A stretch of DNA of 64,000 nucleotides from Oligoflexales bacterium (GTDB lineage: Bacteria; Bdellovibrionota_B; Oligoflexia; Oligoflexales; RGVZ01), in contig CANLUT010000001.1 in assembly GCA_947494335.1 (NCBI GenBank), positions 124,001-188,000 on the forward strand, given 5' to 3'. Shown here in pieces: positions 35,659 through 45,400 of this stretch. How positions within the stretch are numbered: the first letter of the stretch is position 1; the number at the start of each line of letters is the position of its first letter. A model generated the notes under the pieces. The model saw only the letters and a program-made list of their open reading frames with translations, was not told the DNA's origin and did no database searches. A program made the position numbers and the translations under genes.

Positions 35659-37077
35659 ATGAATCCAAGACGACAGAATATTTTGACTTTAATCAGGATG
35701 ACCGTCGATTTATCGATGGTGATGTTTGCATGGGTGGCTGCCTGGTTTATTCGTTTTGAAACTGGAATAGAAGCGCCCCTAGGGATGCCTTCCGCATCGT
35801 TATATATGAAGCTTTTGCCGTTTATTGGCGTGATTTGGCTTTCTGTTTTTGCCATGTCAGGATTTTACAGGCGCAGTAATCGTCATCGTAGTGCGATTAT
35901 AGAGGCGATTGATGTAATTCAGTCGAGCGCCATAGCAACTCTTGCCTTCATCTCGTTCACCTACTTTTATGAAGAATACAGATACAGCCGGATTGTGATT
36001 GGAGTTTTCTCCGTTCTTCATCCGATACTGATTGTGTGTGGTCGAAGTATAGTCCGTAAAGCGCTGCGCATTTATCGCCGACGGGCCACGCCACGTCGGA
36101 CGCTCATTATCGGATCAGGGGAATTTATCGAGTCGGCGATTAAGATGGCTGAGTTAGGTGAGGTTGCTGCTAATGACTTGGCCGGAATTATTTTGGTGGG
36201 TGATCCTGATCAGGTGAATCTCGGGCGTGCGATAGCTGCCAAACGTCAACTGACAATTTATCCCGATCAAACAGATTGGCCATCTTTTTTCGTAGAGCAT
36301 CCAATGCAGACTGTCGTCGTAGCATTACCTTACAAGAATTTTGGTTGGATCGAGGAGAAGCTTGAGCAAATTGCGGATCAGGTTCCTGATGTAAAACTGC
36401 TACCAGACTTGATGAAATTTACTAAGCTCGCAGCCGGTATTGAACTCATTTCAGGCGTTCCGGTGATCAGTATTCACGATAGCCCAATGGCTGGGGTACA
36501 GGGCTTATTTAAACGAGTCTTGGATATTTTTGGTGCCGCCTTTGCTCTTATTTTATTTTCTCCTATTATGTTGCTGCTATCGATTTTGGTTCCCTTGTCG
36601 TCTCCGGGACCAATTTTCTACCGTCAGGAACGGATGGGGCTCGATGGACGGACATTCCGTATGTTGAAATTTCGATCCATGCCAGTCGATGCCGAGTCCA
36701 AGTCGGGAGCTGTTTTTGCAAAAGCTGGGGATAACCGTGCGACGTGGCTTGGTAGTCTACTAAGGAAGACAAGCCTGGATGAGTTGCCGCAGTTTTTCAA
36801 CGTCTTGGCTGGGGATATGAGCCTTGTTGGGCCTCGGCCCGAGCGTCCTGTTTTTGTAAACGACTTTCGTCGCAAAATTCCCGGCTATTTTTTAAGACAC
36901 AAAGTCAAAGCGGGAATTACCGGCTGGGCTCAGGTGAACGGCTGGCGAGGAGATACGAGTATTGAGAAGCGTATTGAATGTGACCTGTACTACATTCAAA
37001 ACTGGTCATTGGGTTTTGATATCAGGATTTTGTTGCTTACAATTGTGCGCGGGTTTATTCATAAGAATGCGTATTGA
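35659..37077 (+). CDS. Undecaprenyl-phosphate sugar phosphotransferase (WcaJ/WbaP type)
   Basis: A 472-residue polyprenyl-phosphate sugar transferase. The N-terminal half has four or so membrane helices and a CoA-binding-like domain (RTLIIGSGEFIESAI). The C-terminal half is the conserved transferase: KRVLDIFGA, GPIFYRQERMGLDGRTF, KTSLDELPQFFNVLAGDMSLVGPRPE and VKAGITGWAQVNGWRGDT. It starts repeat-unit assembly on the inner membrane. The ATG at 35659 is used. With the preceding glycosyltransferase it makes a small exopolysaccharide operon; no Wzx or Wzy gene is near. Confidence 0.92.
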   Translation: MNPRRQNILTLIRMTVDLSMVMFAWVAAWFIRFETGIEAPLGMPSASLYMKLLPFIGVIWLSVFAMSGFYRRSNRHRSAIIEAIDVIQSSAIATLAFISFTYFYEEYRYSRIVIGVFSVLHPILIVCGRSIVRKALRIYRRRATPRRTLIIGSGEFIESAIKMAELGEVAANDLAGIILVGDPDQVNLGRAIAAKRQLTIYPDQTDWPSFFVEHPMQTVVVALPYKNFGWIEEKLEQIADQVPDVKLLPDLMKFTKLAAGIELISGVPVISIHDSPMAGVQGLFKRVLDIFGAAFALILFSPIMLLLSILVPLSSPGPIFYRQERMGLDGRTFRMLKFRSMPVDAESKSGAVFAKAGDNRATWLGSLLRKTSLDELPQFFNVLAGDMSLVGPRPERPVFVNDFRRKIPGYFLRHKVKAGITGWAQVNGWRGDTSIEKRIECDLYYIQNWSLGFDIRILLLTIVRGFIHKNAY

Positions 37078-37102
37078 CCTATAGATTTTAGGAGTTCGAC
37101 AC

Positions 37103-38149
37103 ATGGCTCAAGTTAATAATCCGGTTGGTATTAAAGGGTTTGAGTTTGTGGAGTTTGCTTCACCTCGACCTGATGAGCTTAAAGCCATCTTCAAGGATTT
37201 AGGCTTTTCTTTAACTAAGACCCATGAGTCGCGTCCCGTCGATTATTACAATCAAGGTGACATTCACTTTTTGGTAAATCGTGATCCGAATTCTTTTGCG
37301 GCCTCGTTTGCTAAATTACATGGTCCGAGTGCCTGTGCGACTGGATGGCGGGTAGAAAATGCTGAAAAGGCTTTTGACGTTGCGATATCCCGTGGAGCAA
37401 AGGCAGCTCCCCAGGCCGATTACACAAGAGGCGGTAAGAAGGTTCCTGCCATTTTGGGTGTCGGAGAAAGCGTGATTTATTTTATTGATAACTACAAGAG
37501 CGCCGACCGTTATGAAGAGATGGGATTTCGCGAAGCTAGTAAGCCTGAAGTGGTTACTGGAAGAGGCTTTGCTTTGATGGATCATTTGACGAATAACGTT
37601 TACCAGGGCGAATTGAAGCCTTTGGCAGATTTCTATAAGAATGTGTTTGGATTTGAGGAGGTTCGCTACTTCGACATTCGTGGTCAAAAGACAGGGTTGT
37701 TGAGTTACGCCCTAAGATCTCCTTGCGGTAGCTTCTGTATTCCAATCAACGAGGGCACAGAGTCAAAGAGTCAAATCAATGAGTATTTAAGAGAGTACAA
37801 AGGGCCGGGAATTCAGCACATAGCACTGTTGACGTCCAACATGCTGAAGACCATGGATCTTATGCAGGACGCTAAATTTGATACGCTAGACATCGACGAC
37901 GATTACTACGATGAAGTGTTTAAGCGCGTGCCAAATGTGACAGAAGATCATGACCAGATCCGAAAGCACAATCTTTTGGTCGACGGTGATGAGTCTGGAT
38001 ATCTCATTCAGATTTTTTCAAAAAATCTCATAGGTCCAATCTTCTTCGAGTTTATTCAGCGTAAGGGGCATATGGGATTTGGCGAAGGCAATTTCGGCGC
38101 CTTATTTAGAGCCATCGAGCGCGATCAGGAGCGTCGCGGGGTTCTTTAA
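37103..38149 (+). CDS. hppD: 4-hydroxyphenylpyruvate dioxygenase
   Basis: A 348-residue HPPD, which converts 4-hydroxyphenylpyruvate to homogentisate in tyrosine breakdown. Two vicinal-oxygen-chelate halves are present and the iron ligands are visible: His in MDHLTNNV, His in IQHIALLT and Glu in FFEFIQRKG. The C-terminal GFGEGNFGALFRAIERDQERRG is also typical. The start has AGGAG ten bases upstream. Its stop overlaps the ATG of the Rieske gene (TAATG). Confidence 0.96.
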   Translation: MAQVNNPVGIKGFEFVEFASPRPDELKAIFKDLGFSLTKTHESRPVDYYNQGDIHFLVNRDPNSFAASFAKLHGPSACATGWRVENAEKAFDVAISRGAKAAPQADYTRGGKKVPAILGVGESVIYFIDNYKSADRYEEMGFREASKPEVVTGRGFALMDHLTNNVYQGELKPLADFYKNVFGFEEVRYFDIRGQKTGLLSYALRSPCGSFCIPINEGTESKSQINEYLREYKGPGIQHIALLTSNMLKTMDLMQDAKFDTLDIDDDYYDEVFKRVPNVTEDHDQIRKHNLLVDGDESGYLIQIFSKNLIGPIFFEFIQRKGHMGFGEGNFGALFRAIERDQERRGVL

Positions 38150-38469
38150 TGGCGTTAACGCAGACATACTCAGTTGGACTCGGCACTGATTTCCCTGAGG
38201 GGCAGATTGTTCAGCGCACCATTGGCGGGCGAGATTTAATCTTTGTTCGGTCCTCCGGCCAAATTCGGGTTTTCGATAATTTATGTAGCCATCAGCCTGT
38301 CCGTCTGAGCGAATTCGGAGAGGTGAGTCGCGGACATCTAATGTGTCATGCGCATGGTGGGCTTTTTGATATCGAAAGGGGAGGGGCTGTGCTTCAAGGG
38401 CCGCCCTGTGACCCTCTTCGGGCTTATCCCTGTCAGGAAACATCTGGGCAGGTCACGGTAACCATTTAA
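38149..38469 (+). CDS. Rieske 2Fe-2S protein
   Basis: A 106-residue soluble Rieske protein with C-S-H (NLCSHQPV) and C-H-A-H (MCHAHGGLFD) for the 2Fe-2S cluster, like the ferredoxin subunits of dioxygenases. It is coupled to HPPD by TAATG overlap. HPPD itself needs no electron donor, so the partner is more likely another oxygenase; no such gene is in the window. Confidence 0.87.
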   Translation: MALTQTYSVGLGTDFPEGQIVQRTIGGRDLIFVRSSGQIRVFDNLCSHQPVRLSEFGEVSRGHLMCHAHGGLFDIERGGAVLQGPPCDPLRAYPCQETSGQVTVTI

Positions 38470-38575
38470 AAAATATAGATATTATTGAACGCCTATAAAA
38501 TCTCATAAAAATATTGACATTTTATATTTTATTATATAGAAAGTCTTCAATAGGGGTTTCTATATCCCCTGTCCT

Positions 38576-38626
38576 GCTGGGTTACTTGCTGTTGTTGCTT
38601 CCGTTGTTGTACTTGCTGTTGCTGTT
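38576..38626 (+). repeat. T/G-rich low-complexity tract
   Basis: A run of TTGCTG/TTGTTG-type triplets lies just before the ribosome site of the zincin lipoprotein gene. It stays open in the gene's frame but has no start codon before the GTG at 38627. An AT-rich stretch with TTGACA (38514-38519) precedes it. Confidence 0.5.
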
Positions 38627-38638
38627 GTGGAGTTGAAT

Positions 38639-39214
38639 ATGGATTTGCGCAGTTTTTTGCTGATATTTCTTCTTTTCCCGCTAGTTTCATGCGGTTCTTC
38701 AGTTCAAAAGTCTGAAGTAAAAAAGTACGTGATGGCCCTCAAGCAGGGGGACGAGTCCTACAGGCCCCTCATTCGTCGCATCATTGAGGATTACAACAAC
38801 AATGTCGGCTACCAAGTTCTTGAGTTTACCGACTCTCCAGACGCTGCTAACAGCCCTATTTTAATCACCAAGGGTCTTGAAAATCGGGACGGTAAAGTGG
38901 GCTGGGGGCAATGGTTTTCCCAGACTGAGCGTCGGGGATCCGTGGTTCCATTGCCAGGCCAGAAAACAACAGAAACGACCACCTATTCGCTGCAAGTGGA
39001 GTTTGATGAGGACTTTTTGGCCGCCAACCTCAAAGAAGCGTCACCGGGACTTCTAAATGTTGAAATCCGAAAATTGTTTGCGCATGAGGTGGGGCATGGC
39101 TTCCAGATGGGCCATGCGCCAAATGAACGCGATGTGATGTACTTCGATATTAGTGGTGAGAAAGATTTCTCATCCTATTGGCCGCAAGTACGCGGATTTT
39201 TTGGGCTACAGTGA
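38639..39214 (+). CDS. Zincin-type metalloprotease lipoprotein
   Basis: A 191-residue lipoprotein (LVSC, lipidated C18). The zinc motif is H149-E150-V-G-H153 with a third His at H159 (HEVGHGFQMGH), followed by M167 in RDVMYFD, which suits the Met-turn of metzincins such as matrixins. It could act in the periplasm or on the surface. The ATG at 38639 has GGAG six bases before it; the GTG at 38627 adds only four residues. The only neighbours in the same direction are the HPPD and Rieske genes 170 bases upstream. Confidence 0.72.
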   Translation: MDLRSFLLIFLLFPLVSCGSSVQKSEVKKYVMALKQGDESYRPLIRRIIEDYNNNVGYQVLEFTDSPDAANSPILITKGLENRDGKVGWGQWFSQTERRGSVVPLPGQKTTETTTYSLQVEFDEDFLAANLKEASPGLLNVEIRKLFAHEVGHGFQMGHAPNERDVMYFDISGEKDFSSYWPQVRGFFGLQ

Positions 39215-39237
39215 AATGAGGGCTTGATGTCTCAAGT

Positions 39238-39294
39238 CCATCTAATTAGAATTGACTAGGAAGAAATTCCTAGTTTTTTTTCATTAGATGGAGG
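39238..39294 (+). promoter_or_regulatory. Nested hairpins upstream of the OmpR-type gene, possible attenuator
   Basis: ACTAGGAA-GAAA-TTCCTAGT (39255-39274) with a following T run is an intrinsic terminator with a GNRA loop. It lies inside a second inverted repeat, CCATCTAAT (39238-39246) with ATTAGATGG (39283-39291), whose 3' arm overlaps the first two G of the GGAGG ribosome site of the gene at 39301. The two folds could be alternatives. It may just be the lipoprotein gene's terminator. Confidence 0.5.
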
Positions 39295-39300
39295 CCTTTC

Positions 39301-40038
39301 ATGAAAAAGCCAGCAACCAGGAAGGTGCGCGGCTCCGACTCCCAAACTGCAGCCAAGCCCGGTGTTCTCCTCGTCGGTACGGGGCGCTTTGGCAAGGGGC
39401 TTGGCCTAAACCAGTTCGTCAGGTTTTGTGTTGCTACCCAGGACGTAATCGTTAGTGCGGTCGAGCGCTTGGATACAGAGAGTCAACTGGCAGGCATGCA
39501 GCCGCCGTTTGTCGTGGTCCTAGGGCTGTCTGAGTCTGCATATGATGCGCTTCTTACAATTCGGCGGGTTTGGCCTTATACATCTGTCATTATTGCTGCA
39601 GATGAAACCCGTTTAGCAGAGGTCTATCCGCTACTTGTGTCCGGAGCTGCTGACTTTTTGCCACTGTCGGCTTCCAATGATGTAGTTGAAGAAGCCTGCT
39701 TGCTTCAGCTTGGGGTTCATCAAGCAAAATTGAAGGACTCATCACGGACGATCGGTAAACTTACTGTCGATTTTGCTCACAGGACAGTCACCAACGGCAC
39801 TGAGACGGCACACTTGACCCCGATTGAGGTCAATATTTTACGCACGCTCGTTGATAGTTTTGGCAGCGTGGTTGAGAGGGAAAAGGTCAAAGCGATGTGT
39901 TGGGGTGACGCTGAAATTACAGACAACGCTCTTAACAGAAAAATTTATGAGGTTCGGCGGACTCTTCGCCGACTGAGCCAAAAAATTAATATTCGAACAA
40001 TTTATGGTTTAGGATTTGAGTTACAGATTTTGCCATAA
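39301..40038 (+). CDS. OmpR-type DNA-binding protein with degenerate receiver
   Basis: A 245-residue protein with the layout of an OmpR response regulator. The C-terminal winged helix is complete (HLTPIEVNILRTLVDSFG, NALNRKIYEVRRTLRRL, IRTIYGLGFEL). The receiver-like half keeps the strand pattern but has VLLVGTGRF in place of the acidic pair, VVVLGLSES in place of the phosphoacceptor Asp, and no Lys near PLSAS. It therefore cannot be phosphorylated in the usual way and may work as a constitutive or ligand-controlled regulator. No kinase is adjacent. Targets are unknown. Confidence 0.78.
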   Translation: MKKPATRKVRGSDSQTAAKPGVLLVGTGRFGKGLGLNQFVRFCVATQDVIVSAVERLDTESQLAGMQPPFVVVLGLSESAYDALLTIRRVWPYTSVIIAADETRLAEVYPLLVSGAADFLPLSASNDVVEEACLLQLGVHQAKLKDSSRTIGKLTVDFAHRTVTNGTETAHLTPIEVNILRTLVDSFGSVVEREKVKAMCWGDAEITDNALNRKIYEVRRTLRRLSQKINIRTIYGLGFELQILP

Positions 40039-40058
40039 CGAGACGAGTGCTTTGTGTT

Positions 40059-40790
40059 TTAAAACATCATGCCAACGCCGACTTTAACCAAAGTTAAATT
40101 CATGCCGGCTGCAATTTTATCGAATTTTCCTTGCTGGGCGCTGGCGTCATCAGCACTGTAGTCTTCCTCAGAAGGAACAGTCTTCTTAACTCCTAACTTG
40201 AATAGTGGAAACGAAATTCCAAACAAGTCGGCTCCGAGAAGTATTTTGCCGAACCTAAACTGGGTTCCAGCCGCCGCATCTAACGTAACGGCGTTAAGCG
40301 AAGACCCCGCTTCGTATTCAGCAGATTCGTCCGTATTCAAGACAAACCACTTTCCTGAAGCCATTCGAAAGCCTGCTCCTGCTGCAATATAACCAATCTT
40401 AGCTAAACCAATCCGATATCGTGCGCCAATATGAGTAACGCTAGCGCTTATCGTGGATGCTTTTCCTGATGCCAAAGTCAGAGACGCCTCGAGGCCGCCG
40501 CCGTCATCTTTGATCATTCCCAAGGTACCACCGAAACCAAATAGGGGAGAAGGCGACAGTCCTGCATTGACGAGCGCGTGAACTTTTGATGGTGATGACT
40601 TTGAAGAGCTTGAAGTCCCACTTGAAGGTGCAGTAGCCTTGGATTTTGCTTTGCCAGAGCCTTTACTTGATTTGCCTTTTTTTGACGATTTCGCTGTGGC
40701 TGCATGTGATTGGCTTGGTGTGAGTGCGCACAGTCCGCAAACTACACTAAGCACCAACATCAAGCTTCTCGCCATCGAAAAAGAAATCAT
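40059..40790 (-). CDS. Outer-membrane barrel protein, sixth gene of the Glt-like operon
   Basis: A 243-residue exported protein: signal peptide (MARSLMLVLSVVCGLCALTPSQSHA), a Lys/Ser-rich stretch of about 40 residues, then a beta-rich domain ending in VKVGVGMMF, with a terminal Phe as in outer-membrane barrels. Its size and place near TPR proteins resemble the GltA/GltB barrels of Myxococcus; sequence identity cannot be judged here. It is the last gene of a six-gene run on the minus strand. The start is the ATG at 40790, with GGGG eight bases upstream; an ATG at 40775 is an alternative. Confidence 0.55.
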   Translation of the reverse strand: MISFSMARSLMLVLSVVCGLCALTPSQSHAATAKSSKKGKSSKGSGKAKSKATAPSSGTSSSSKSSPSKVHALVNAGLSPSPLFGFGGTLGMIKDDGGGLEASLTLASGKASTISASVTHIGARYRIGLAKIGYIAAGAGFRMASGKWFVLNTDESAEYEAGSSLNAVTLDAAAGTQFRFGKILLGADLFGISFPLFKLGVKKTVPSEEDYSADDASAQQGKFDKIAAGMNLTLVKVGVGMMF

Positions 40791-40800
40791 TGGTTTGCCC

Positions 40801-41169
40801 CTACTTTACAATAGCCTTCGTCGCACTCTTGGCGTTGTTTAACTCATTTCTAAAGTTGCTGCGAAGCTTGACCATCTGGCTCAAGCTACTGCTTTGGCGA
40901 CTTTGCAAGAGAAAGCCATCTGGTGCCTTCATCTTTCCGTCGATTGCAGTCTCGGAAAAATCAATATGAGTGGATGAAACAGCGACGTATCCATCCTCGC
41001 TCTCGCTGGAGTCAACCTTTACGGCGGGTGATACTGCTTTAGAGTTTGTCTTCACCTGGGTTTTGCCGGACTTGTTTGGCAAGTTTTTTGACTCAGCGTG
41101 CGCAATCGTGCTTGTAGTCAGAAAAGCAAAGATCAAAGTCAATGAGGCTCGAGTCAGTAAATATTTCAT
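40801..41169 (-). CDS. Small secreted protein, fifth gene of the Glt-like operon
   Basis: About 122 residues with a signal peptide (KYLLTRASLTLIFAFLTTSTIAHA) followed by a Ser/Lys-rich, probably disordered stretch, and a helical end. No family is recognised. The ATG at 41169 has GGAGG seven bases upstream, so the longer reading from 41205, which would overlap the TPR lipoprotein gene, is rejected. It lies 33 bases after the TPR lipoprotein and 11 bases before the next barrel gene. Confidence 0.5.
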   Translation of the reverse strand: MKYLLTRASLTLIFAFLTTSTIAHAESKNLPNKSGKTQVKTNSKAVSPAVKVDSSESEDGYVAVSSTHIDFSETAIDGKMKAPDGFLLQSRQSSSLSQMVKLRSNFRNELNNAKSATKAIVK

Positions 41170-41201
41170 CTTTCTACCTCCAAAATGATGATCAAGCTGA
41201 A

Positions 41202-42356
41202 TCAATGTGCCGGTGATTTTAACTGGCGCTCTAGTGCCTCAATTTCACTATCCGAAGCCGTAGTGTCAGGTGTGGTGTCGGCCTGGATGGGTGCTTCAGC
41301 TTTCTTCACAGGATTTGTCTTTGCACTTGCCTCGGACTGGCTCGTAGATTTGTTATCGACTGCCTTAGTTGAACTCGAAGATTTGGCCGTGTTTTGACGA
41401 TTTGCTAGTTCTCCAGCTAATGATTGTAGGTCTTCATCAGAAACTTTTTGATTATTGGCGGATAACGTGGCGTTCATTTCATCAATCATCGCAAATGCCT
41501 GATCGGTGTGCTCTGTCTTTGAGGGGCTCGCTTTGATGTAACGCTTTAATGTCTTGATGGCATCATCATATTGCGCAGTATTCTTCTGAGCGATGCCTAA
41601 GTTGAAAAGAGCGAGTTGGTTACTCTTATCTCCAGACAGAATATCGTTGAAAATCGTTATGGCCTCAGCGTTTTTTCCGCGACTCATCTCAATAATTGCC
41701 AGGTGAAGGCGTGCATCCTGATGGTTTGGAGCAATTTTAAGTACTCTCTCGAATTGTGTGCTTGCCTGAGCAAAGAGTCGATTTTTTAGGTACATAACAC
41801 CAAGATTCATTCGTACCGAGATGTCGCCTGGATTAAGTGTAAGCGCATGCTTCCAAAGACGCATGGCTTCGTCGTGGTCTTGGCGACCTAACGAGATAAT
41901 ACCCAGCATATTAATAATGTCAGAGTCCTTGGACCTTTCGCCGCCGAGGGCAGACAGGAATATCAGAGCCAGATCGTGTTTTTCGCGCTTTATGGCAGCC
42001 TGAGCGAGAACTTTGCGAGCTCCATTGTTTTTTGTGTCAATCAAAAGGGCTCGACGTGCCGTTTCCTCGGATTCTGCAATCTTGTCTTGAGCTAATTGCA
42101 ACTGAGCTAAATTAACTAGTAATTGCGGGTCGTTACTGGTGTCTTTGACAGAGGTTTCCAATCGCTGCCTGGCCTTTGTTATGGAGGAATCTTTGCTGCC
42201 CTCGGGCATGGCGCTGAGAGAATTTACAGGGTTACTGATGATTATTTCGCCGCGATTGCGATCAACAATCTTGGCGCCGCTTTCAGTCGTTTGACAGGAG
42301 TTCGTCATGACTGCTGTCATGATCATGGTGCAAAATACTCTGTTTCTGGTTTTCAT
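41202..42356 (-). CDS. TPR lipoprotein (GltE/AglT-like), fourth gene of the Glt-like operon
   Basis: A 384-residue protein with a lipoprotein-like signal (VMTNSCQTT) and a series of tetratricopeptide repeats, for example LLVNLAQLQLAQDKIAESEETARRAL, MNLGVMYLKNRLFAQASTQFERVL, ALFNLGIAQKNTAQYDDAIKTL (about residues 78-275). The C-terminus is Ser/Ala-rich and ends in a coiled stretch. TPRs hold protein partners. In size and setting it resembles GltE/AglT, a TPR lipoprotein of the gliding machinery; homology is inferred from layout. Confidence 0.62.
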   Translation of the reverse strand: MKTRNRVFCTMIMTAVMTNSCQTTESGAKIVDRNRGEIIISNPVNSLSAMPEGSKDSSITKARQRLETSVKDTSNDPQLLVNLAQLQLAQDKIAESEETARRALLIDTKNNGARKVLAQAAIKREKHDLALIFLSALGGERSKDSDIINMLGIISLGRQDHDEAMRLWKHALTLNPGDISVRMNLGVMYLKNRLFAQASTQFERVLKIAPNHQDARLHLAIIEMSRGKNAEAITIFNDILSGDKSNQLALFNLGIAQKNTAQYDDAIKTLKRYIKASPSKTEHTDQAFAMIDEMNATLSANNQKVSDEDLQSLAGELANRQNTAKSSSSTKAVDNKSTSQSEASAKTNPVKKAEAPIQADTTPDTTASDSEIEALERQLKSPAH

Positions 42357-42404
42357 GGTTGGGTCTCCTCTAAAGTGCCCATAGATCTAATTTAGTTTGG
42401 TGGT

Positions 42405-45400
42405 TTATTCGGCAATGTCTTTCGTCGCTCGGTTTAATGATACCTTGTAGGACATATAGCTCGGTGACGCAGATTGCTCATAGACTGCTGGATACTTATC
42501 CGGGGCTAGTTGTCCCATTTTCTGGTATGTCTTTTGCGTCCATGCACTAAATGTCTCTACTTCGCTAGACTGACGAAACGCAGTTTCAAAGAACTTTGTG
42601 GCTTCTTCTTTCAGTGGGAATGCAGCCTTCTCAAGCTGACTTTTAAATTCAGCAGCAGCCTTCTGGTTTGCGCCCGCGGGAGCAGGTGCATTAAACAATG
42701 CGTTAGCGAAGTCCTCATGAAGCTCACCCAAGCGATAGTAACTTGCTACTGCATATTCAGCATTTCCGATCTGAATAATGTCCTGATACGCATTGGCGAG
42801 GCGAACGAGCTTGGATTGTTTTGCGGCAGCCTGTTTTTCGATCTCCTTGCCGTTGTCGAGCGGCAAAGAACGGAAGGATTTGACGGATCCCTCTTGATCA
42901 TTGAACAGTATCATGGCCACGATTCTTCGAGCATCAGCTGCTCTTGGCGAGCCTTTTGCGCGCAGGCTGTGTATCAACTTACCGAGATCTTTTCGGGCCC
43001 CCTCATGTTTGTGATCAGCTTTTAGACGTAGCTCGATTGTCTTTGCCTCAGCATAAAGGCCTTCATCTTTAATTTTGTTGACTGGATTATTGGCGAACAA
43101 TCCATAAGCAGAGATTGCTCCTTTTTCGTCGCCATTAGTCTCTTTGATACGGGCACTCTCCAAAATCGCGTCACTTGCAGCGACGTGACTAGGGTATCGA
43201 CTGTAAAGGTCCGCAAATGATTTCGCGGCTAAGTCCATTTTATTGATTCCGCGAAATAGGACTCCTGCGTTGAACAAAGAAAGGGGAGCGCGTTTATCGT
43301 TTGGATAGAACTCAGAAAATTTACGGTAGGTTTCAGCAGCGGGCTGAAACTGTGCAACAGCCTCATGCGTCTCAGCCAAGTTTGCCATCACGTCAGGACA
43401 CAGAGCGGACTTGTTGTAAATACTGAGTAGCTTTTTCTGGGATTCAATGGAGTCTGTCACTCGACCAGCCTTGAACTGGTTGAGTGACGCATTGAAGAGC
43501 GCGCGATCGGCATTTTCATCTTGAGGGAAGAGTTTCTGGAACTCCAAAAATGCTTCCGCAGCCTTGTTGAAGTCCTTGCTCTTCTCTGACGTAATAGCAC
43601 TGTTAAAAAGAGCAGATCTGAGGCTATTATCGATGAACTTGCGAATGCTTTGATCTGCGGCGATACCTTTGTTGGTTTGATACTTCTTTCCAAAGGCAAC
43701 CACGTTGCTCCAATCCGCCTTTTCATTGTAGTAAGCGATGATTGTCCGAGCAGCCGACTGGCCCTGTTTTGTGTTGCCGTAGGTCTCTGCTAATGAGTCA
43801 AAGCGCTTGATAGCCTGGGTGTAGTGGCCGTAATCGAAATAGATCTGAGCAGCTGTAAACCGCATGGGAAGTCCTGCTGCCTCACTAGGCAATAGGCCGA
43901 CGTAGAAGTCAATTGTATCCGCATAAAGCTTGCGTACACGAGGTATTTCAAGGGGGGCAGGGACTTGGGCTGGCGGTGGAACAGGGGCAAATTTAGTTGA
44001 TGCTGCGAGAGTGGAAATGGCTTCCACTGCATTAAACGCGGCCTCTTTGAGGTGTTTACCATCTTTTGGCTTTTGTTGAGCAACCATGACGAAATTGGCT
44101 GATGCCTGGATGTACTTCTTTTGAGCGTTTTGTATGTCAGCAAGATAGAACCTGATGTCATAGGCAGGTTCAAGATCAGAGAATGTCTCCAAATAAAGAG
44201 AATAAATTTCGGCGGCATGATTCTCCAAATCAGGGTTCTTAATTTTTTGCCCACGACTGTGGAACATGGTGCCATATCGATGCATGCTGCGCTCTGTCAG
44301 TGTTTTTGCGTCGGTCAAAGATTTCTTGTCGGCTTTGTTTACCGCGCTCCAAGCTGATGAGGATGTGAAGTTGGCCTTCATTGTTTTAATTGTCTGAACC
44401 ACGTCTGCAAAGTTCTGGGATGCATCGTGAAGAGCAAGTAGCCTTTGGTAGATAGACGGATTATTCTTGCGATTTGGGGACTCAGTGACAAGACGGGTGT
44501 AAACCTCGATGGCTTTTTTGTTTTTTCCAGCTTCCGAATAAAGGGTGCCCATGCGCTCCAGCATGTTATAGAAGCGGTCTTTCTCGCCAATGTTGCTGAA
44601 ATATTTCCATGCACCTTCGGTATCATCCGCCTCTGCATAGGCCATGACGAGATCTCTTAGCGCCTCGTTACGAAGATTGAAGTTTTGCTTTTTGGCAGAC
44701 TCTGAAATCTTCACGACCAGTTGGAACGCGGCAATAGATCTTCTGAGGTTGTCGCCTGGGTTTTTTTCGTCAACTCCTTGGCTGTTGTAGAAGCACCAAC
44801 CCAGCTTGTAAACGGCGTATGGATAGGCCCGGTGACTTTTGAAGGTCATGACCTTTTCATAGGATTGTTGAGCATTTTTAATGTCGTGCTTATCAAAATA
44901 GAACTCACCCAGGGCGAGCCATGCGTCTGGCACGAGTGGGGATTTTGGGTGACTCTTGATCATTTGTTTGTAGTAGTTCACCGCATTGTCGTCGTTCAGC
45001 CGACCAAGGGTATTTCCCAGTGCATACAACACGATGTCCGTCCGCGGATGTTTTGGAAACTTATTAGCAAGTTTACGGAATACCTGAGTAGCATTGTAGA
45101 GACTTGCTTCAGAGTTTTTATAGATAGCAGTTGGTGGCTTTTCGCTTCTAGTTTTTGGGTCAGCGACCTCCCAACGTTCATACTCCTTCACATATGTCTG
45201 AATTTCAATATCTCGCAGGTAGTCAGCGCGCTCAACATGAAGCTCGCCCAGTCGTAACGTGAGTTCAAACTCCTGACGAGCATTCTTCTTATTTTCTAAA
45301 AGGGACTTAATGCTGCTCATGGTCTTGAGACGAAGTTCATCGGCTTGACGAGCTGCTTCGGCCGTGACGCCAGCTCTGGCTTCTGCAAAATAGTCGGCAC

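Noticed and set aside
38514-38542. Strong promoter from TTGACA before the zincin gene
   Set aside because: The best -10 options lie only 12-14 bases away, so the spacing is poor; low weight.
42510-43025. Plus-strand 171-residue frame within the large TPR gene
   Set aside because: A Cys/Phe-rich shadow of a strongly coding minus-strand gene.
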